Positions 6,969-15,291 of a DNA stretch of 64,000 nt are shown piece after piece. The DNA lies in contig JANPJJ010000108.1 of assembly GCA_031425455.1 (NCBI GenBank), positions 1 through 64,000 of the forward strand. The letters run 5' to 3'. Every line of letters begins with the position of its first letter. Position 1 is the first letter of the stretch. A program made the position numbers and the translations under genes. The notes below the pieces were generated by a model. That model had not been told where the DNA came from. It did not search any database and saw only the letters and a program-made list of their open reading frames with translations. This DNA is from Sandaracinobacteroides sp031425455 (GTDB lineage: Bacteria; Pseudomonadota; Alphaproteobacteria; Sphingomonadales; Sphingomonadaceae).

Positions 6969-8749
6969 AGCGGTGGACGACGGGCACCAACGCCGATAGC
7001 GTGGCGCTGCCCTTCCTGGATCAGGCCACGCGCAAGCGCTCGATCCGGCAGATCCTGCTGATGATCCTGGCGGTGTCGCTCGTCCCTCTCGCGCTGCTGG
7101 CGGCCTGGCAGGTCAGCGCCCGGATGGCGCATGAAACCGCCGAGCAGAATGCCGCTCTCAACAGCGCCGCCCGGATGACGGCGGCTTCGGAACGCAATTT
7201 GATGCACGGCGCCCGTGCCCTCCTCACCCTGCTCGCATCGAACAAGGAAGTGATCGCCGGCGACCCGGCCGCGTGTGGCCGCGTGCTGGCGGCGGCCTCG
7301 AACGCCTATCCAGCCTATGCCAACATGTCGTTCCTGGGCCCCGACGGCACCGTTCGCTGCTCCAGCCTGCCCGCGGCCGTTGGCATGCCGCTGCAGAATC
7401 CCGCCCTGTTCGCAGACGTTCGCGACAAGGGGTTCGCTGTCTCGGCCCCTTTCTGGGGCTTCATCACCAATCGCCAGGTGCTCGCGGCGCTCATGCCGGT
7501 GCGCAATGCCGACGGCGAGTTTCTGGGGGTCCTCACGGCCTCCATCGATCTCGGCTGGGTGAAGCGGCTGCTCGCCGACCTCCACATCGGGGACAAGGCC
7601 GCCGTGATGATCGTGGACCAGACCGGCGCCATCATCGCCTCCAGCCGCCCGGTCGAATGGTCCAGCATGAGGCTGCCGGAGCACCCGGGTGCGCTCGGCC
7701 GGGGCCATACCGCCGCTGGCAACAGCTGGACCTATGCCGCGGCCCCGCTGCATCGCGCCAACGGCGCCGGCAATTCCTATTCGGTTGTCTATGCCAAGCC
7801 CGACCCCCCCCGCTTCGGTCCGGACTGGTGGTTCCTGGCCAGCTATTTCGCGCTTCCCGTCCTGGCGCTGCTGCTCGCCTCGCTTGCGATCTGGATCGGC
7901 GCCAACCGGGCGATCCTGCGCTGGGTCGGCCGGCTCAGCCTGGTCGCCGAAGATATCGGACAGGGCCGGGCCAGCGCGGAGCTGCTGCGGTTCCGGAACG
8001 CCCCGTCCGAACTCCGCCAGCTTGCGGGCTCCCTCGCCGAGATGGGTGACACGATCAAGCAGCGCGACCTGCATCTGCAGGAAGCACTGGACCGGCAGCG
8101 CGCCATCGCGCTGGAGCTGAACCACCGCGTCCGCAACAACCTTCAGGTGATCAGCAGTTTCCTCGGCCTCGAAGCCCGGTCGCTGCCGCCCGGGGCCGAG
8201 CGCCAGGCGCTGGAACGCGCACAGCTGCGGGTGGCTGCGCTCGGGCTGGTCCATCGTCACCTCCTCGATGGCGGCGAATTGGTCACCGTGTCGACTTCCA
8301 GCCTGTTCGGTCAGATCTGCAAGCTGCTGGGGGAACAGCCTGCAATCCGGGAGGCGACCGAAATCCACTGCGATCTGGAGGATCATGAAATCTCGATCGA
8401 TGCCGCCATTCCGATGGGCTTGTGGCTGGTGGAAATCGTCGAACATATCAGCCGGCGCGGCGCCCGGGGTGCTCGCGGCTGCATCGCCATTTCGCTGAGA
8501 GCCGTGAACGACACGGTGAGGCTGGAAGCCGACGGCAGCGGCCTTGGCCCGGCCCGGCTGGAGCCGGTTCAGCCGCGGCTTGCGCCCGGCATTGCCCGCC
8601 AGCTGGGCGGAAAAATGGAAACCCTGGAGGACGGCCCGACCGACCTGTCGGTGTCGCTGTCGATCGCGGCGCAGCGGCTGGCGCTGCCCCTGGTGCCCGG
8701 CGTGGCGCCGGCGCCGGGGTCGGCGCGCGCCGACGCCAGGCTCCAATAG
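6965..8749 (+). CDS. phyP: PhyP-like HisKA_2 membrane sensor with degenerate ATPase
   Basis: The 594-residue protein has a membrane helix (about 28-46), a periplasmic Cache-like sensor (about 60-280), a second membrane helix (about 300-318), a HAMP-like linker and a HisKA_2 box (LNHRVRNNLQVISSFLG, H387). The ATPase domain appears broken: where family members have an N box such as NELVTNALKHA, this protein reads LWLVEIVEHISRR at about 486-498, without the Mg-ATP asparagines, although a DGSGLG segment remains. In Sphingomonas sp. Fr1 the gene next to ecfG, phyP, encodes such a protein and dephosphorylates PhyR; I infer the same role. It overlaps ecfG by 4 bp. Confidence 0.85.
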   Translation: MKRWTTGTNADSVALPFLDQATRKRSIRQILLMILAVSLVPLALLAAWQVSARMAHETAEQNAALNSAARMTAASERNLMHGARALLTLLASNKEVIAGDPAACGRVLAAASNAYPAYANMSFLGPDGTVRCSSLPAAVGMPLQNPALFADVRDKGFAVSAPFWGFITNRQVLAALMPVRNADGEFLGVLTASIDLGWVKRLLADLHIGDKAAVMIVDQTGAIIASSRPVEWSSMRLPEHPGALGRGHTAAGNSWTYAAAPLHRANGAGNSYSVVYAKPDPPRFGPDWWFLASYFALPVLALLLASLAIWIGANRAILRWVGRLSLVAEDIGQGRASAELLRFRNAPSELRQLAGSLAEMGDTIKQRDLHLQEALDRQRAIALELNHRVRNNLQVISSFLGLEARSLPPGAERQALERAQLRVAALGLVHRHLLDGGELVTVSTSSLFGQICKLLGEQPAIREATEIHCDLEDHEISIDAAIPMGLWLVEIVEHISRRGARGARGCIAISLRAVNDTVRLEADGSGLGPARLEPVQPRLAPGIARQLGGKMETLEDGPTDLSVSLSIAAQRLALPLVPGVAPAPGSARADARLQ

Positions 8750-8776
8750 CTGCGGCGGCGAGACGGAGCGGCCGCC

Positions 8777-8801
8777 GGAACAATCGACCCGTGCCGCCGT
8801 T
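8777..8801 (+). promoter_or_regulatory. EcfG promoter of the DUF1328-dps pair
   Basis: GGAAC (8777-8781), a 17-base spacer and GTT (8799-8801) lie 35 bp upstream of the DUF1328 gene. Confidence 0.7.
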
Positions 8802-8836
8802 TTCCAGTCCACACCCCCGACCGCAGGAGACCGGAC

Positions 8837-9022
8837 ATGCTTCGATGGGCCCTCGGCTTCCTCGCCGTCGCGCTTGTGGCGGCGCTGTTCGGCTTCGGCG
8901 GCACGACGGAGGCGCTCGCGGGCATCGCGCGGATCCTATTCTTTGTCTTCATCGGTCTTTCCATGTTCGGCTTTACTGTCGCTCTGGTGCAGCACCGTCA
9001 GGGGATCGGCCAGGAAAGCTGA
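8837..9022 (+). CDS. DUF1328 small membrane protein
   Basis: The 61-residue protein is two hydrophobic helices (about 3-20 and 30-52) joined by a glycine-rich turn, with the opening MLRWALGFLAVALVAALFGF typical of DUF1328 (YtjA-like) proteins. Members are stress-induced inner-membrane proteins of unknown activity. GCAGGAGACC gives a ribosome-binding site just upstream. With an EcfG promoter in front and dps behind, it is very probably part of the stress regulon. Confidence 0.9.
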   Translation: MLRWALGFLAVALVAALFGFGGTTEALAGIARILFFVFIGLSMFGFTVALVQHRQGIGQES

Positions 9023-9080
9023 ACTTTCGGCACGCCGCGCCCGTACACGCTCCTCATCCTACACTCTAAAAGGAACAATC

Positions 9081-9611
9081 ATGGCCAGCAGATCCGCGAA
9101 GCAACCCACCGGCAGCAGCACGGGTCATCCCGATGGCGCGGTGTTCCAGCCGGACACCGGGCTGAAGTCCGAAGCCTATGCCAAGGTTGCCGAAGCCCTG
9201 GGGCCGGTGCTGGCCGACAGCTACCAACTTTTCATCAAGACGCAGGGCGTTCACTGGAACGTCAGCGGACCGAACTTCTACGGTCTGCACAAGTTGACCG
9301 AGAGCCAATATCAGGACCTGTATGAAGCCGTCGATGTGATCGCCGAGCGGATCCGGGCCCTGGGCCAGGCGGCCCCCGCCAGCTATACCAGCTATGGTCA
9401 GATGAGCCGCATCCGCGACGAGGAAAGCGACGGCACGCCCGATCATCAGATCCGGGTTCTGATCCGCGACAACGGCCTGCTTTGCGATACCCTTCGCGAA
9501 GCGGTCCGGACGTCGGAAGAACATGAGGATGTGGTGACGGCCGACCTGCTGACATCGCGCCTGGCGCAGCACGAGCAAAATGGCTGGATGCTGCAGATGA
9601 TTGTCGCCTGA
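9081..9611 (+). CDS. dps: Dps-family DNA-binding ferritin-like protein
   Basis: The 176-residue protein carries the Dps ferroxidase signatures: YQLFIKTQGVHWNVSGPNF (with the conserved H and W) and LYEAVDVIAERIRALG, with the D/E metal ligands. Dps dodecamers coat DNA and oxidise iron with hydrogen peroxide. The N-terminal tail of about 25 residues is basic and serine-rich, suited to DNA contact. AAAAGGA precedes the ATG. It lies 58 bp after the DUF1328 gene, probably on the same EcfG transcript, and is followed by a strong terminator. Confidence 0.95.
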   Translation: MASRSAKQPTGSSTGHPDGAVFQPDTGLKSEAYAKVAEALGPVLADSYQLFIKTQGVHWNVSGPNFYGLHKLTESQYQDLYEAVDVIAERIRALGQAAPASYTSYGQMSRIRDEESDGTPDHQIRVLIRDNGLLCDTLREAVRTSEEHEDVVTADLLTSRLAQHEQNGWMLQMIVA

Positions 9612-9631
9612 CCGATCTCGGCTGAAGGATG

Positions 9632-9666
9632 AAAAGCGGACCGGCAGGCATGCTGGTCCGCTTTTT
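9632..9666 (+). terminator. Rho-independent terminator after dps
   Basis: AAAGCGGACC (9633-9642) pairs with GGTCCGCTTT (9655-9664), closing a 12-base loop and ending in a run of five T. Confidence 0.85.
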
Positions 9667-9699
9667 CATTCCCGTTCATGCCGCCCGCATCGCATGAAA

Positions 9700-9731
9700 A
9701 TGGCCGTTACCGCAGGTGCGGTAACGGCCAT
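9700..9731 (-). terminator. Terminator for the minus-strand 96-residue gene
   Basis: TGGCCGTTACCGC (9701-9713) and its exact complement (9718-9730) form a 13-bp stem. Read on the minus strand the stem is followed by TTTTC, which fits termination of the convergent gene. Confidence 0.7.
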
Positions 9732-9757
9732 CCAACGCAACATTCAAATGAAGGCGG

Positions 9758-10048
9758 TTAGTTGGACGCCTTGCCGTCGTCGGCGGGCTTGTCGACAGTC
9801 ACCGTCGGCACTTCGATGGTTTCGGTGCGGGTGCCGACATCGATATCGGCCGCTTCCACGTCCACGTTCGGCACTTCGCCGCCCGATACTTCCACTTCGG
9901 GAGCCTTCAGGCTGCCCGAGGTGTCTACGTTGAACAGCCCGGCGGCCCAGGCGACTGCGAGGGCCACGAGTGCAACCACAACCAGGATTGCGATCGTACG
10001 CCCGGCGCCGCTTCGGCGCTCTACGCGATCATCATTATAGGTGTTCAT
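9758..10048 (-). CDS. Small single-helix membrane protein, EcfG-controlled
   Basis: The 96-residue protein has a charged N-terminus (NDDRVERR), one membrane helix (about 17-38) and an acidic extracytoplasmic tail rich in V, D and E with a repeating EVxVxGG / VDVEAADIDV pattern. I recognise no family with a known function. The orientation (basic start inside, acidic tail in periplasm) follows from the positive-inside rule. Its own EcfG promoter and its position behind dps mark it as a stress-regulon member. Confidence 0.75.
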   Translation of the reverse strand: MNTYNDDRVERRSGAGRTIAILVVVALVALAVAWAAGLFNVDTSGSLKAPEVEVSGGEVPNVDVEAADIDVGTRTETIEVPTVTVDKPADDGKASN

Positions 10049-10080
10049 GGATCACTCCTCGGCGTTGATGGTGGCTGGGG

Positions 10081-10105
10081 AACACTCAAAGCGGCGAAAA
10101 GTTCC
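10081..10105 (-). promoter_or_regulatory. EcfG promoter of the small membrane protein
   Basis: On the minus strand GGAAC (10101-10105), a 17-base spacer and GTT (10081-10083) lie about 33 bp upstream of the gene. Confidence 0.7.
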
Positions 10106-10267
10106 GTCAGCACGACAGACGGAACATAAGCAGCAGCCAAGGTCAACCACTTATAGGCCCACAGCGCGACCGCGCCCGAACCCCGGGTTTGATCTGTCGG
10201 CAGCCTCGCCGCACCCCTACCCCCCAGGAACTGCCCGGCGCAGATGTTCCAGCTGACGGCATACTAT

Positions 10268-10284
10268 TGATTCTGGACGAATCA
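10268..10284. promoter_or_regulatory. Inverted repeat, candidate operator in the 10049-10392 gap
   Basis: TGATTC (10268-10273) and GAATCA (10279-10284) flank five bases. It lies 108 bp before the VOC gene that opens the catabolic island. The rest of this 344-bp gap holds the leftward EcfG promoter and no credible gene; a frame open from 10189 has no ribosome-binding site. Confidence 0.35.
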
Positions 10285-10392
10285 CGATCGACGTCATGCA
10301 ATCCCCCCCGGTTCGTGTTCAACATGGCACAGCGCATGCCGCGCCTGGCGGGATTTACCAGTTCCCGGGGCATGGATGGGGAGGACTGCAAT

Positions 10393-11250
10393 ATGCCGAC
10401 ATCGAGGTCGCTGGATCATTTCGTGATCTGCGTGCGGGACATCGAGACCGCAGCCGAGGCCTATCGCCGGTTGGGATTCCGCGTCATGCCGGTGATGCAG
10501 CATGTGGAGATCGGGACCTCCAACGTGATTGTGCAGTTCGAGGACACATATCTCGAGCTCATCGGCGACTTCGATCATTGCCGCTTTCCGCCCCTGTTCG
10601 ACCGAATGCGGCCGTGGCTCGATCTGGGAGAGGACATCTATTGGCAGACCTCGATCACGTCGGCACGCCTCGAGGATGAAATCGAGCCTCTCAGGGCGAA
10701 AGGGTTCGATCCTCAACCCATTGCCAGCGCTGCCAGGCAAGTGCGCCTGACGGATGGCGGATGGGATCAGACCGACAGCCGGTCCTTCTACACGTTCAAC
10801 GATCAGATCATCCATGCCTCTCTCTTCATGTCTGACCACCGCAAGCCGGAGGCGATCTGGATGCCGGGGTGGCAGTGCCACCCCAATACGACGCGTCGGG
10901 TCCATGGGATCAGCTATCTTGCCAGGGATGCCGCCGAAGTCGTCGACTATATGTCGGCCATGTTCGGCGCTGCGCCCGACGAGCAGGCCAGGGGCCGGTT
11001 TGCCTTCCGAACGCCGCGCGGGGAATTCCTCGAGGTTTGTGACGAAGAGCTGGGACGTGTTGCAGGGTCACAACCCCTCCAGGACGGTGTCGGTGCCCGC
11101 GGGGCCGCCTTTACCATCGGCGTGGAGTCGCTGGAACGATGCCGTTGGGCCCTGCGCGATGGCGGTGTACCGCACCGGCGAATGAACGACTGCCTGATTG
11201 TGCCGGCAAGTCATGGCTGCGGCATGGCACTCCACTTCCGGGAGATCTGA
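10393..11250 (+). CDS. VOC-superfamily (glyoxalase-like) protein
   Basis: The 285-residue protein has two VOC modules. The first opens with LDHFVICVRDIETAAEAYRRLGFRV (about 6-30) and has a candidate metal acid in YLELIG; the second starts with VHGISYLARDAAEVVDYMSAMFG (about 171-195). The resemblance is to the Glyoxalase_3 type of VOC protein, whose members are often lyases, dioxygenases or binding proteins; the reaction here cannot be named. The ATG at 10393 has GAGGAC six bases upstream. It begins a tight plus-strand run of five genes, the next start being 3 bp after its stop. Confidence 0.75.
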   Translation: MPTSRSLDHFVICVRDIETAAEAYRRLGFRVMPVMQHVEIGTSNVIVQFEDTYLELIGDFDHCRFPPLFDRMRPWLDLGEDIYWQTSITSARLEDEIEPLRAKGFDPQPIASAARQVRLTDGGWDQTDSRSFYTFNDQIIHASLFMSDHRKPEAIWMPGWQCHPNTTRRVHGISYLARDAAEVVDYMSAMFGAAPDEQARGRFAFRTPRGEFLEVCDEELGRVAGSQPLQDGVGARGAAFTIGVESLERCRWALRDGGVPHRRMNDCLIVPASHGCGMALHFREI

Positions 11251-11253
11251 TCG

Positions 11254-12165
11254 ATGCAGATCCTGCACCGCGACACGAGCAACACCCTCCATCGCACGGA
11301 GCTCTGGACAGTGCAGCCGGACCGGCTGGCCCACCGGTTTCTGGTGTCGATCACAACGCCTCAGGGGGAGGCGCCCGCCGGGGGGTGGCCTGGGCTGATC
11401 GCGACCGATGGCAACGGGTGCGTCGGTACCCTGCATCAGGCCGCCACGTATCTCGGGATGTCGCCGACGTTTCCGGCGTCGGTTGCGGTGACCGTGGGCT
11501 ACCCTCTGGACAACGATCCGCCATACATGGTGGCTCGCAACCGCGACCTCACGCCCACCCCCTGGGTAGAATGGGACGCGCCTTATGGCGAGATCCTGCA
11601 GATGGAGTGTCCGCCTTCCGGGGGTGCCGATGCGTTCCTGGCATTCCTCGCCCAAGAGCTGATGCCGGCGATCGAAGTCGAGGCCGGCGTCGATCCTGCG
11701 CAATGGACGCTTATCGGCCACTCGCTGGGCGGGCTTTTCACGACCCACGCGCTTCTGCGGGAGCCGACGCGGTTCCGCCGCTATCTTGCCTATGGCTCGT
11801 CCTATTGGTGGCACAGCCCGGAGATGTTCCAACGGGCCGAGGAGTTTGCGGCGCTCGCCCGGCCGCTGGACGTTGCTGTGTGGCTTGGCGCGGGTGACCT
11901 GGAGACGGCGCGGACGGTGTTTCAGGATCTGGGCGACGTCGTGAACACGCCGCTGTGGCAACGCTATCTGGGCGTCATGGGTGGGATTCCCGACATCGTC
12001 GGCGACACCGAACGGATGGCGGCCATTCTCGAACGACGGCCGGGGAGCAGGGTGCGGGCGCAGACCCTTCCGAACGAAACGCATGGCAGCGCTGTGTTCG
12101 CCGCCATCAGCCAGGGTCTTCGCTGGCTTTATGCGACGTTACCGCCCCAGGGGAGTTCGAAATGA
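11254..12165 (+). CDS. Esterase-D-like alpha/beta hydrolase
   Basis: The 303-residue cytoplasmic protein (no signal peptide) has the nucleophile elbow GHSLGG (S157), a likely acid near 200-230 and the histidine in NETHGS (about 282). The layout matches the putative esterase family of YbbA/Fes, which cleaves esters and trilactone siderophores. Substrate not predictable. The start lies 3 bp after the VOC stop and the stop overlaps the BAAT-like gene by 4 bp, so the three are co-translated. Confidence 0.8.
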   Translation: MQILHRDTSNTLHRTELWTVQPDRLAHRFLVSITTPQGEAPAGGWPGLIATDGNGCVGTLHQAATYLGMSPTFPASVAVTVGYPLDNDPPYMVARNRDLTPTPWVEWDAPYGEILQMECPPSGGADAFLAFLAQELMPAIEVEAGVDPAQWTLIGHSLGGLFTTHALLREPTRFRRYLAYGSSYWWHSPEMFQRAEEFAALARPLDVAVWLGAGDLETARTVFQDLGDVVNTPLWQRYLGVMGGIPDIVGDTERMAAILERRPGSRVRAQTLPNETHGSAVFAAISQGLRWLYATLPPQGSSK

Positions 12166-13493
12166 CAGTTCCAACGATCCACACCGATGCCGGCGACGGA
12201 CTTTATGTGAATCCGATTTCCATCCGCGCCGAGGGTTTTGCGCCGGGCGAGACGGTCTGGATGAAGGCGGAGCTGAATGACGATGCTGGTGTTAGCTGGC
12301 AGTCGTCCGGCCGGTTCGTGGCGGACGCGACCGGCTGCGTAGATGTTTCATCTGCGCCCAGCGAGGAAGGCAGTTATGTCGGTGTCGATCCGGCCGGCCT
12401 GTTTTGGTCGATGCAGCCGGAAAGCGGGCTGGATCGGCGATTCCAGATCGAGGCGACAGAGAATGCGCACAAGCTTGGCAAGCCGCATTTCGCCAATCCT
12501 TACGCGCCCTATCGGGTGACGCTGAAGGCCATGGCCGACGGCGGTACCCAGGCCGGGACCATCCTCGAGTTGCACAAGCTGCTTCCCGGTATCGATGTGG
12601 TCGAGGTGCGGGACGGCCGGCTGCGCGGCATTCTGCTCAGGCAGCAGGATCGCAGCCGGGTGAAGGGCGCGATCATGAGCCTCACCGGCTCGGGCGGCGG
12701 TGTCGAGGTGAGCTATGCCCCGGTGCTCGCGTCACAGGGCTATGATGTCCTGAGCCTCGCCTATTTCGCCTATGAGGACCTGCCGACCACGATCTCGAGC
12801 CTTCCCCTGGAGTATTTCGAGGAGGGCTTCCGCTGGATGCAGGCAAATCTGGGGGCACGACAGATTGCTGTCCAAGGAGCTTCGCGCGGCGGCGAACTGA
12901 CAGTGCTTCTGGCCGCCTATTTCCCGCAATATGTGAGCGGCGCCATTCCGATCGTGCCCATGTATGCGTCCAGCTGCGGCTGGGATCCGGAGGTCGGTGT
13001 ATCCGGCCCCAGCTGGACGCTGGGCGGCAAGGACATTCCCTACGCCGAGAACCGGGGCAGCCCATCGACGGCGGAGATGCAACGCATCGGGAATGACCTT
13101 CCCAACGGATTTGCGATGACGCCCTATTACCGCAACGACATGGACCAGCCGGCTGTTCGCGCCAATGCGGCAATTCCGATCGAACGTGCCGCCGGTCCGC
13201 TGTTGATGATTTCGGGACTTGATGACCAGATGTGGCCGTGCAGCTGGGGCTCCGACAGGATCGTCGACCGGCTGCGGGCGAATGGTTTCCCGCATCCATA
13301 TCAGCATCTTTGCATGCGCGAGACCGGGCACCTCACCCCGCTTCCGAACAGCATCACCTGCTTCAACCGGGCGCTGTATCACACGTTGGCGAACATCTTC
13401 CTGGATTGCGGAGGAACGGCGGAAGGGTCGGCCCGGCAGAGCCGGCCGATGTGGGACACGATGCTGGCGCACTATGCCCGTGTCTTCGCTTGA
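12162..13493 (+). CDS. BAAT/acyl-CoA thioesterase-like hydrolase
   Basis: The 443-residue protein combines an N-terminal beta-rich domain (about 10-120, with IRAEGFAPGETVWMKAEL, like the Bile_Hydr_Trans domain) and a C-terminal alpha/beta-hydrolase of the BAAT_C type. The candidate triad is S241 (GASRGGEL), D354 or D355 (SGLDDQMWP) and H390 (ETGHL). In animals these enzymes join acyl groups to glycine or taurine (nucleophile Cys) or hydrolyse acyl-CoA (nucleophile Ser). The serine favours hydrolysis. Bacterial relatives are poorly studied. It overlaps the esterase gene by 4 bp and precedes an amidohydrolase, hinting at work on N-acyl compounds. Confidence 0.82.
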   Translation: MTVPTIHTDAGDGLYVNPISIRAEGFAPGETVWMKAELNDDAGVSWQSSGRFVADATGCVDVSSAPSEEGSYVGVDPAGLFWSMQPESGLDRRFQIEATENAHKLGKPHFANPYAPYRVTLKAMADGGTQAGTILELHKLLPGIDVVEVRDGRLRGILLRQQDRSRVKGAIMSLTGSGGGVEVSYAPVLASQGYDVLSLAYFAYEDLPTTISSLPLEYFEEGFRWMQANLGARQIAVQGASRGGELTVLLAAYFPQYVSGAIPIVPMYASSCGWDPEVGVSGPSWTLGGKDIPYAENRGSPSTAEMQRIGNDLPNGFAMTPYYRNDMDQPAVRANAAIPIERAAGPLLMISGLDDQMWPCSWGSDRIVDRLRANGFPHPYQHLCMRETGHLTPLPNSITCFNRALYHTLANIFLDCGGTAEGSARQSRPMWDTMLAHYARVFA

Positions 13494-13553
13494 GGTGCCT
13501 CGCGGGACGCACGCTTTTGGAGTTCCGGCCTTCCAGCAACGGGATGGTACAAG

Positions 13554-14870
13554 ATGACAGCACTGGCCTTTTCCAACGTATCGGTCGTGGACATGCAGCA
13601 GGGCCAGACGGTGCCGGGCCAGACCGTGGTCGTCCGGAATCGACGGATCGAGCTGGTCGGCCCCGTCGCGGACGTGGCAGTGCCCGCCGATGCGGAGGTG
13701 GTGGACGGCCGAGGCAGGACTTTGCTCCCCGGGCTGGCCGACATGCACGTCCATATCGAGCCCCATGCGGCCGGCCGGGACTATGACGAAGCAGAAGCGA
13801 TGCGCCGGGCGGGCCAGTTCCTGCTGGTGTTCCTGGCCAATGGCGTGACGACCGTTCGCAACATGGCCGGCACGCCGCTGCACTTGGCGCTGCGCGATGC
13901 GGTGGCCGGTGGAACGACGCTGGGGCCAAGAATCCTCACCTGCGGTCCGATCCTGGAGACGCGGTTCACCTTTCCTGAAATGGTCGAGTTCGGCCAGCTC
14001 GTGGTGACAGCGGAGGACGGCCGCGCCGCCGTTCGGGCGCACAAGGCAGCCGGCTATGATTTCATCAAGGTCTACAATGACCTGGATGCCGACATCTATG
14101 ACGCGGTCATGGAGACCGCGCGGGAGATCGGGATGCCCGTCGTCGGCCATGTCGCCTTTCAGAAGGGGCTCGACGGGGCGTTGAAAGCCCGACAGGATTC
14201 GATCGAGCATCTCAGATCCTATGATTTTGCGGCGGATACGCGGCCGGCAGACGTGCCCCGCGCCCGTTACGAAGGCTGGCTCTACACGACGCCGCAGCGC
14301 ATTCAGGAACTTGCCGAGCGGACGGCGGAGGCCGGGGTATGGAACGCGCCCACAATGGTGGTGGAACGCGCAATCCGGACAGACGCGGAAATGCGGGAAT
14401 CAGCGGAACCGCTACCGGCAGCACTGCCGGACTGGCTGCGGACCGAACTGGAGGCAGACGGCCTGGAGACTATCTTTTCCGCACCCCAGCGCGAGGCGCT
14501 GGCGGCCGGACGCGGGGCACGCGCGGAGATGGTCTCGGCACTGGCCAAGGCCGGCGCAGGGATCCTGGCCGGCAGCGACTGCCCCGGCTGCCGTCTGGTC
14601 CCTGGCCGTTCGCTGCTGCGGGAGCTGGAGCTGATGGTGGAAAGCGGGCTCTCTCCGTGGCGAGCGCTGCAGACCGCGACCACCGATGCCGCCCGCTTTC
14701 TGGGCGAGCCGGGCGAAGGCGTGATCGCTCCCGGCCGTCGAGCCGACCTGCTGCTGGTCGAAGGCGATCCGCTAGCGGACATTTCTGTGATCCGGCGCCA
14801 GATGGGCGTTGTCGTGAAAGGGCGCTGGATTGCCGGCGCGGACATGGAAAGGCTGTTGCTCGATGCTTGA
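13554..14870 (+). CDS. Metal-dependent amidohydrolase (imidazolonepropionase/prolidase-like)
   Basis: The 438-residue protein has the full binuclear metal set of the amidohydrolase superfamily: HxH at H65/H67 (DMHVHIEP), bridging lysine K172 (FIKVYN), H199 (VVGHV), H219 (SIEHL) and the catalytic aspartate in AGSDCP (about 344). An N-terminal and C-terminal beta sandwich (first 55 and last 60 residues, ending in ADLLLVEGDPLADI) completes the fold. Relatives hydrolyse X-Pro dipeptides, N-acyl amino acids or lactam rings. No signal peptide, so it is cytoplasmic. It follows the BAAT-like gene by 60 bp and overlaps the RidA gene by 8 bp. Confidence 0.85.
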   Translation: MTALAFSNVSVVDMQQGQTVPGQTVVVRNRRIELVGPVADVAVPADAEVVDGRGRTLLPGLADMHVHIEPHAAGRDYDEAEAMRRAGQFLLVFLANGVTTVRNMAGTPLHLALRDAVAGGTTLGPRILTCGPILETRFTFPEMVEFGQLVVTAEDGRAAVRAHKAAGYDFIKVYNDLDADIYDAVMETAREIGMPVVGHVAFQKGLDGALKARQDSIEHLRSYDFAADTRPADVPRARYEGWLYTTPQRIQELAERTAEAGVWNAPTMVVERAIRTDAEMRESAEPLPAALPDWLRTELEADGLETIFSAPQREALAAGRGARAEMVSALAKAGAGILAGSDCPGCRLVPGRSLLRELELMVESGLSPWRALQTATTDAARFLGEPGEGVIAPGRRADLLLVEGDPLADISVIRRQMGVVVKGRWIAGADMERLLLDA

Positions 14871-15276
14871 ACCGCATACAAGGGGCGGCCCCGTCTTCAG
14901 GAACCCGACGGAGGTTGCGCCGCCGCTGGGCCACTATTCCCATCTTGCCATCGTTCCTGCTGGAACGCGCCTGTTGGTTCTGGCCGGGCAGACCGGCCAC
15001 GCGCCCGACGGCAGCCTCCCCGAGAGCGCTGACGCACAGTATCGCAATGCACTCGCGAATGTTCTTGCGATCCTGGCGTCGGAGGGTGCCGGACCGGAAC
15101 ATATCGTGAAGCTGAACAGCTGGCTGACGGAGCCGCTCAGCCGCGAATCGATGCGGGCGGTGCGGCTCGATCTGCTCGGGTCGGCGGCACCGCCCGCAAC
15201 TCTCGGCTATCTCTCCGGGCTGGCGTTGCCGATGCTGAAAGTCGAGATCGAGGCGTGGGCGGCCGTGCCCGTTTGA
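14863..15276 (+). CDS. RidA/YjgF-family protein
   Basis: The 137-residue protein has the YjgF fold with LLVLAGQTGHAPDGSLPES near the start, HIVKLNSWLTEPL in the middle and the closing MLKVEIEAWAAV. RidA proteins deaminate reactive enamine/imine intermediates; related catabolic members hydrolyse aminoacrylates or amides. The expected catalytic arginine (around 105 in RidA) is not obvious: the aligned segment reads GYLSGLALPMLKVE, so it may belong to a non-archetypal Rid group. The 8-bp overlap with the amidohydrolase suggests it handles that enzyme's product. Confidence 0.82.
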   Translation: MLEPHTRGGPVFRNPTEVAPPLGHYSHLAIVPAGTRLLVLAGQTGHAPDGSLPESADAQYRNALANVLAILASEGAGPEHIVKLNSWLTEPLSRESMRAVRLDLLGSAAPPATLGYLSGLALPMLKVEIEAWAAVPV

Positions 15277-15291
15277 GCTGAGGGCTGCCGC

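Noticed and set aside
6872..8812. A 646-codon antisense frame over phyP.
   Set aside because: Shadow frame without motifs, opposed to a protein with full sensor and HisKA_2 features.
10188..10260. A further GGAAC...GTT pair in front of the VOC gene, considered as an EcfG promoter.
   Set aside because: The spacer is 14 bases, three short of the uniform 17 seen at the five good sites.
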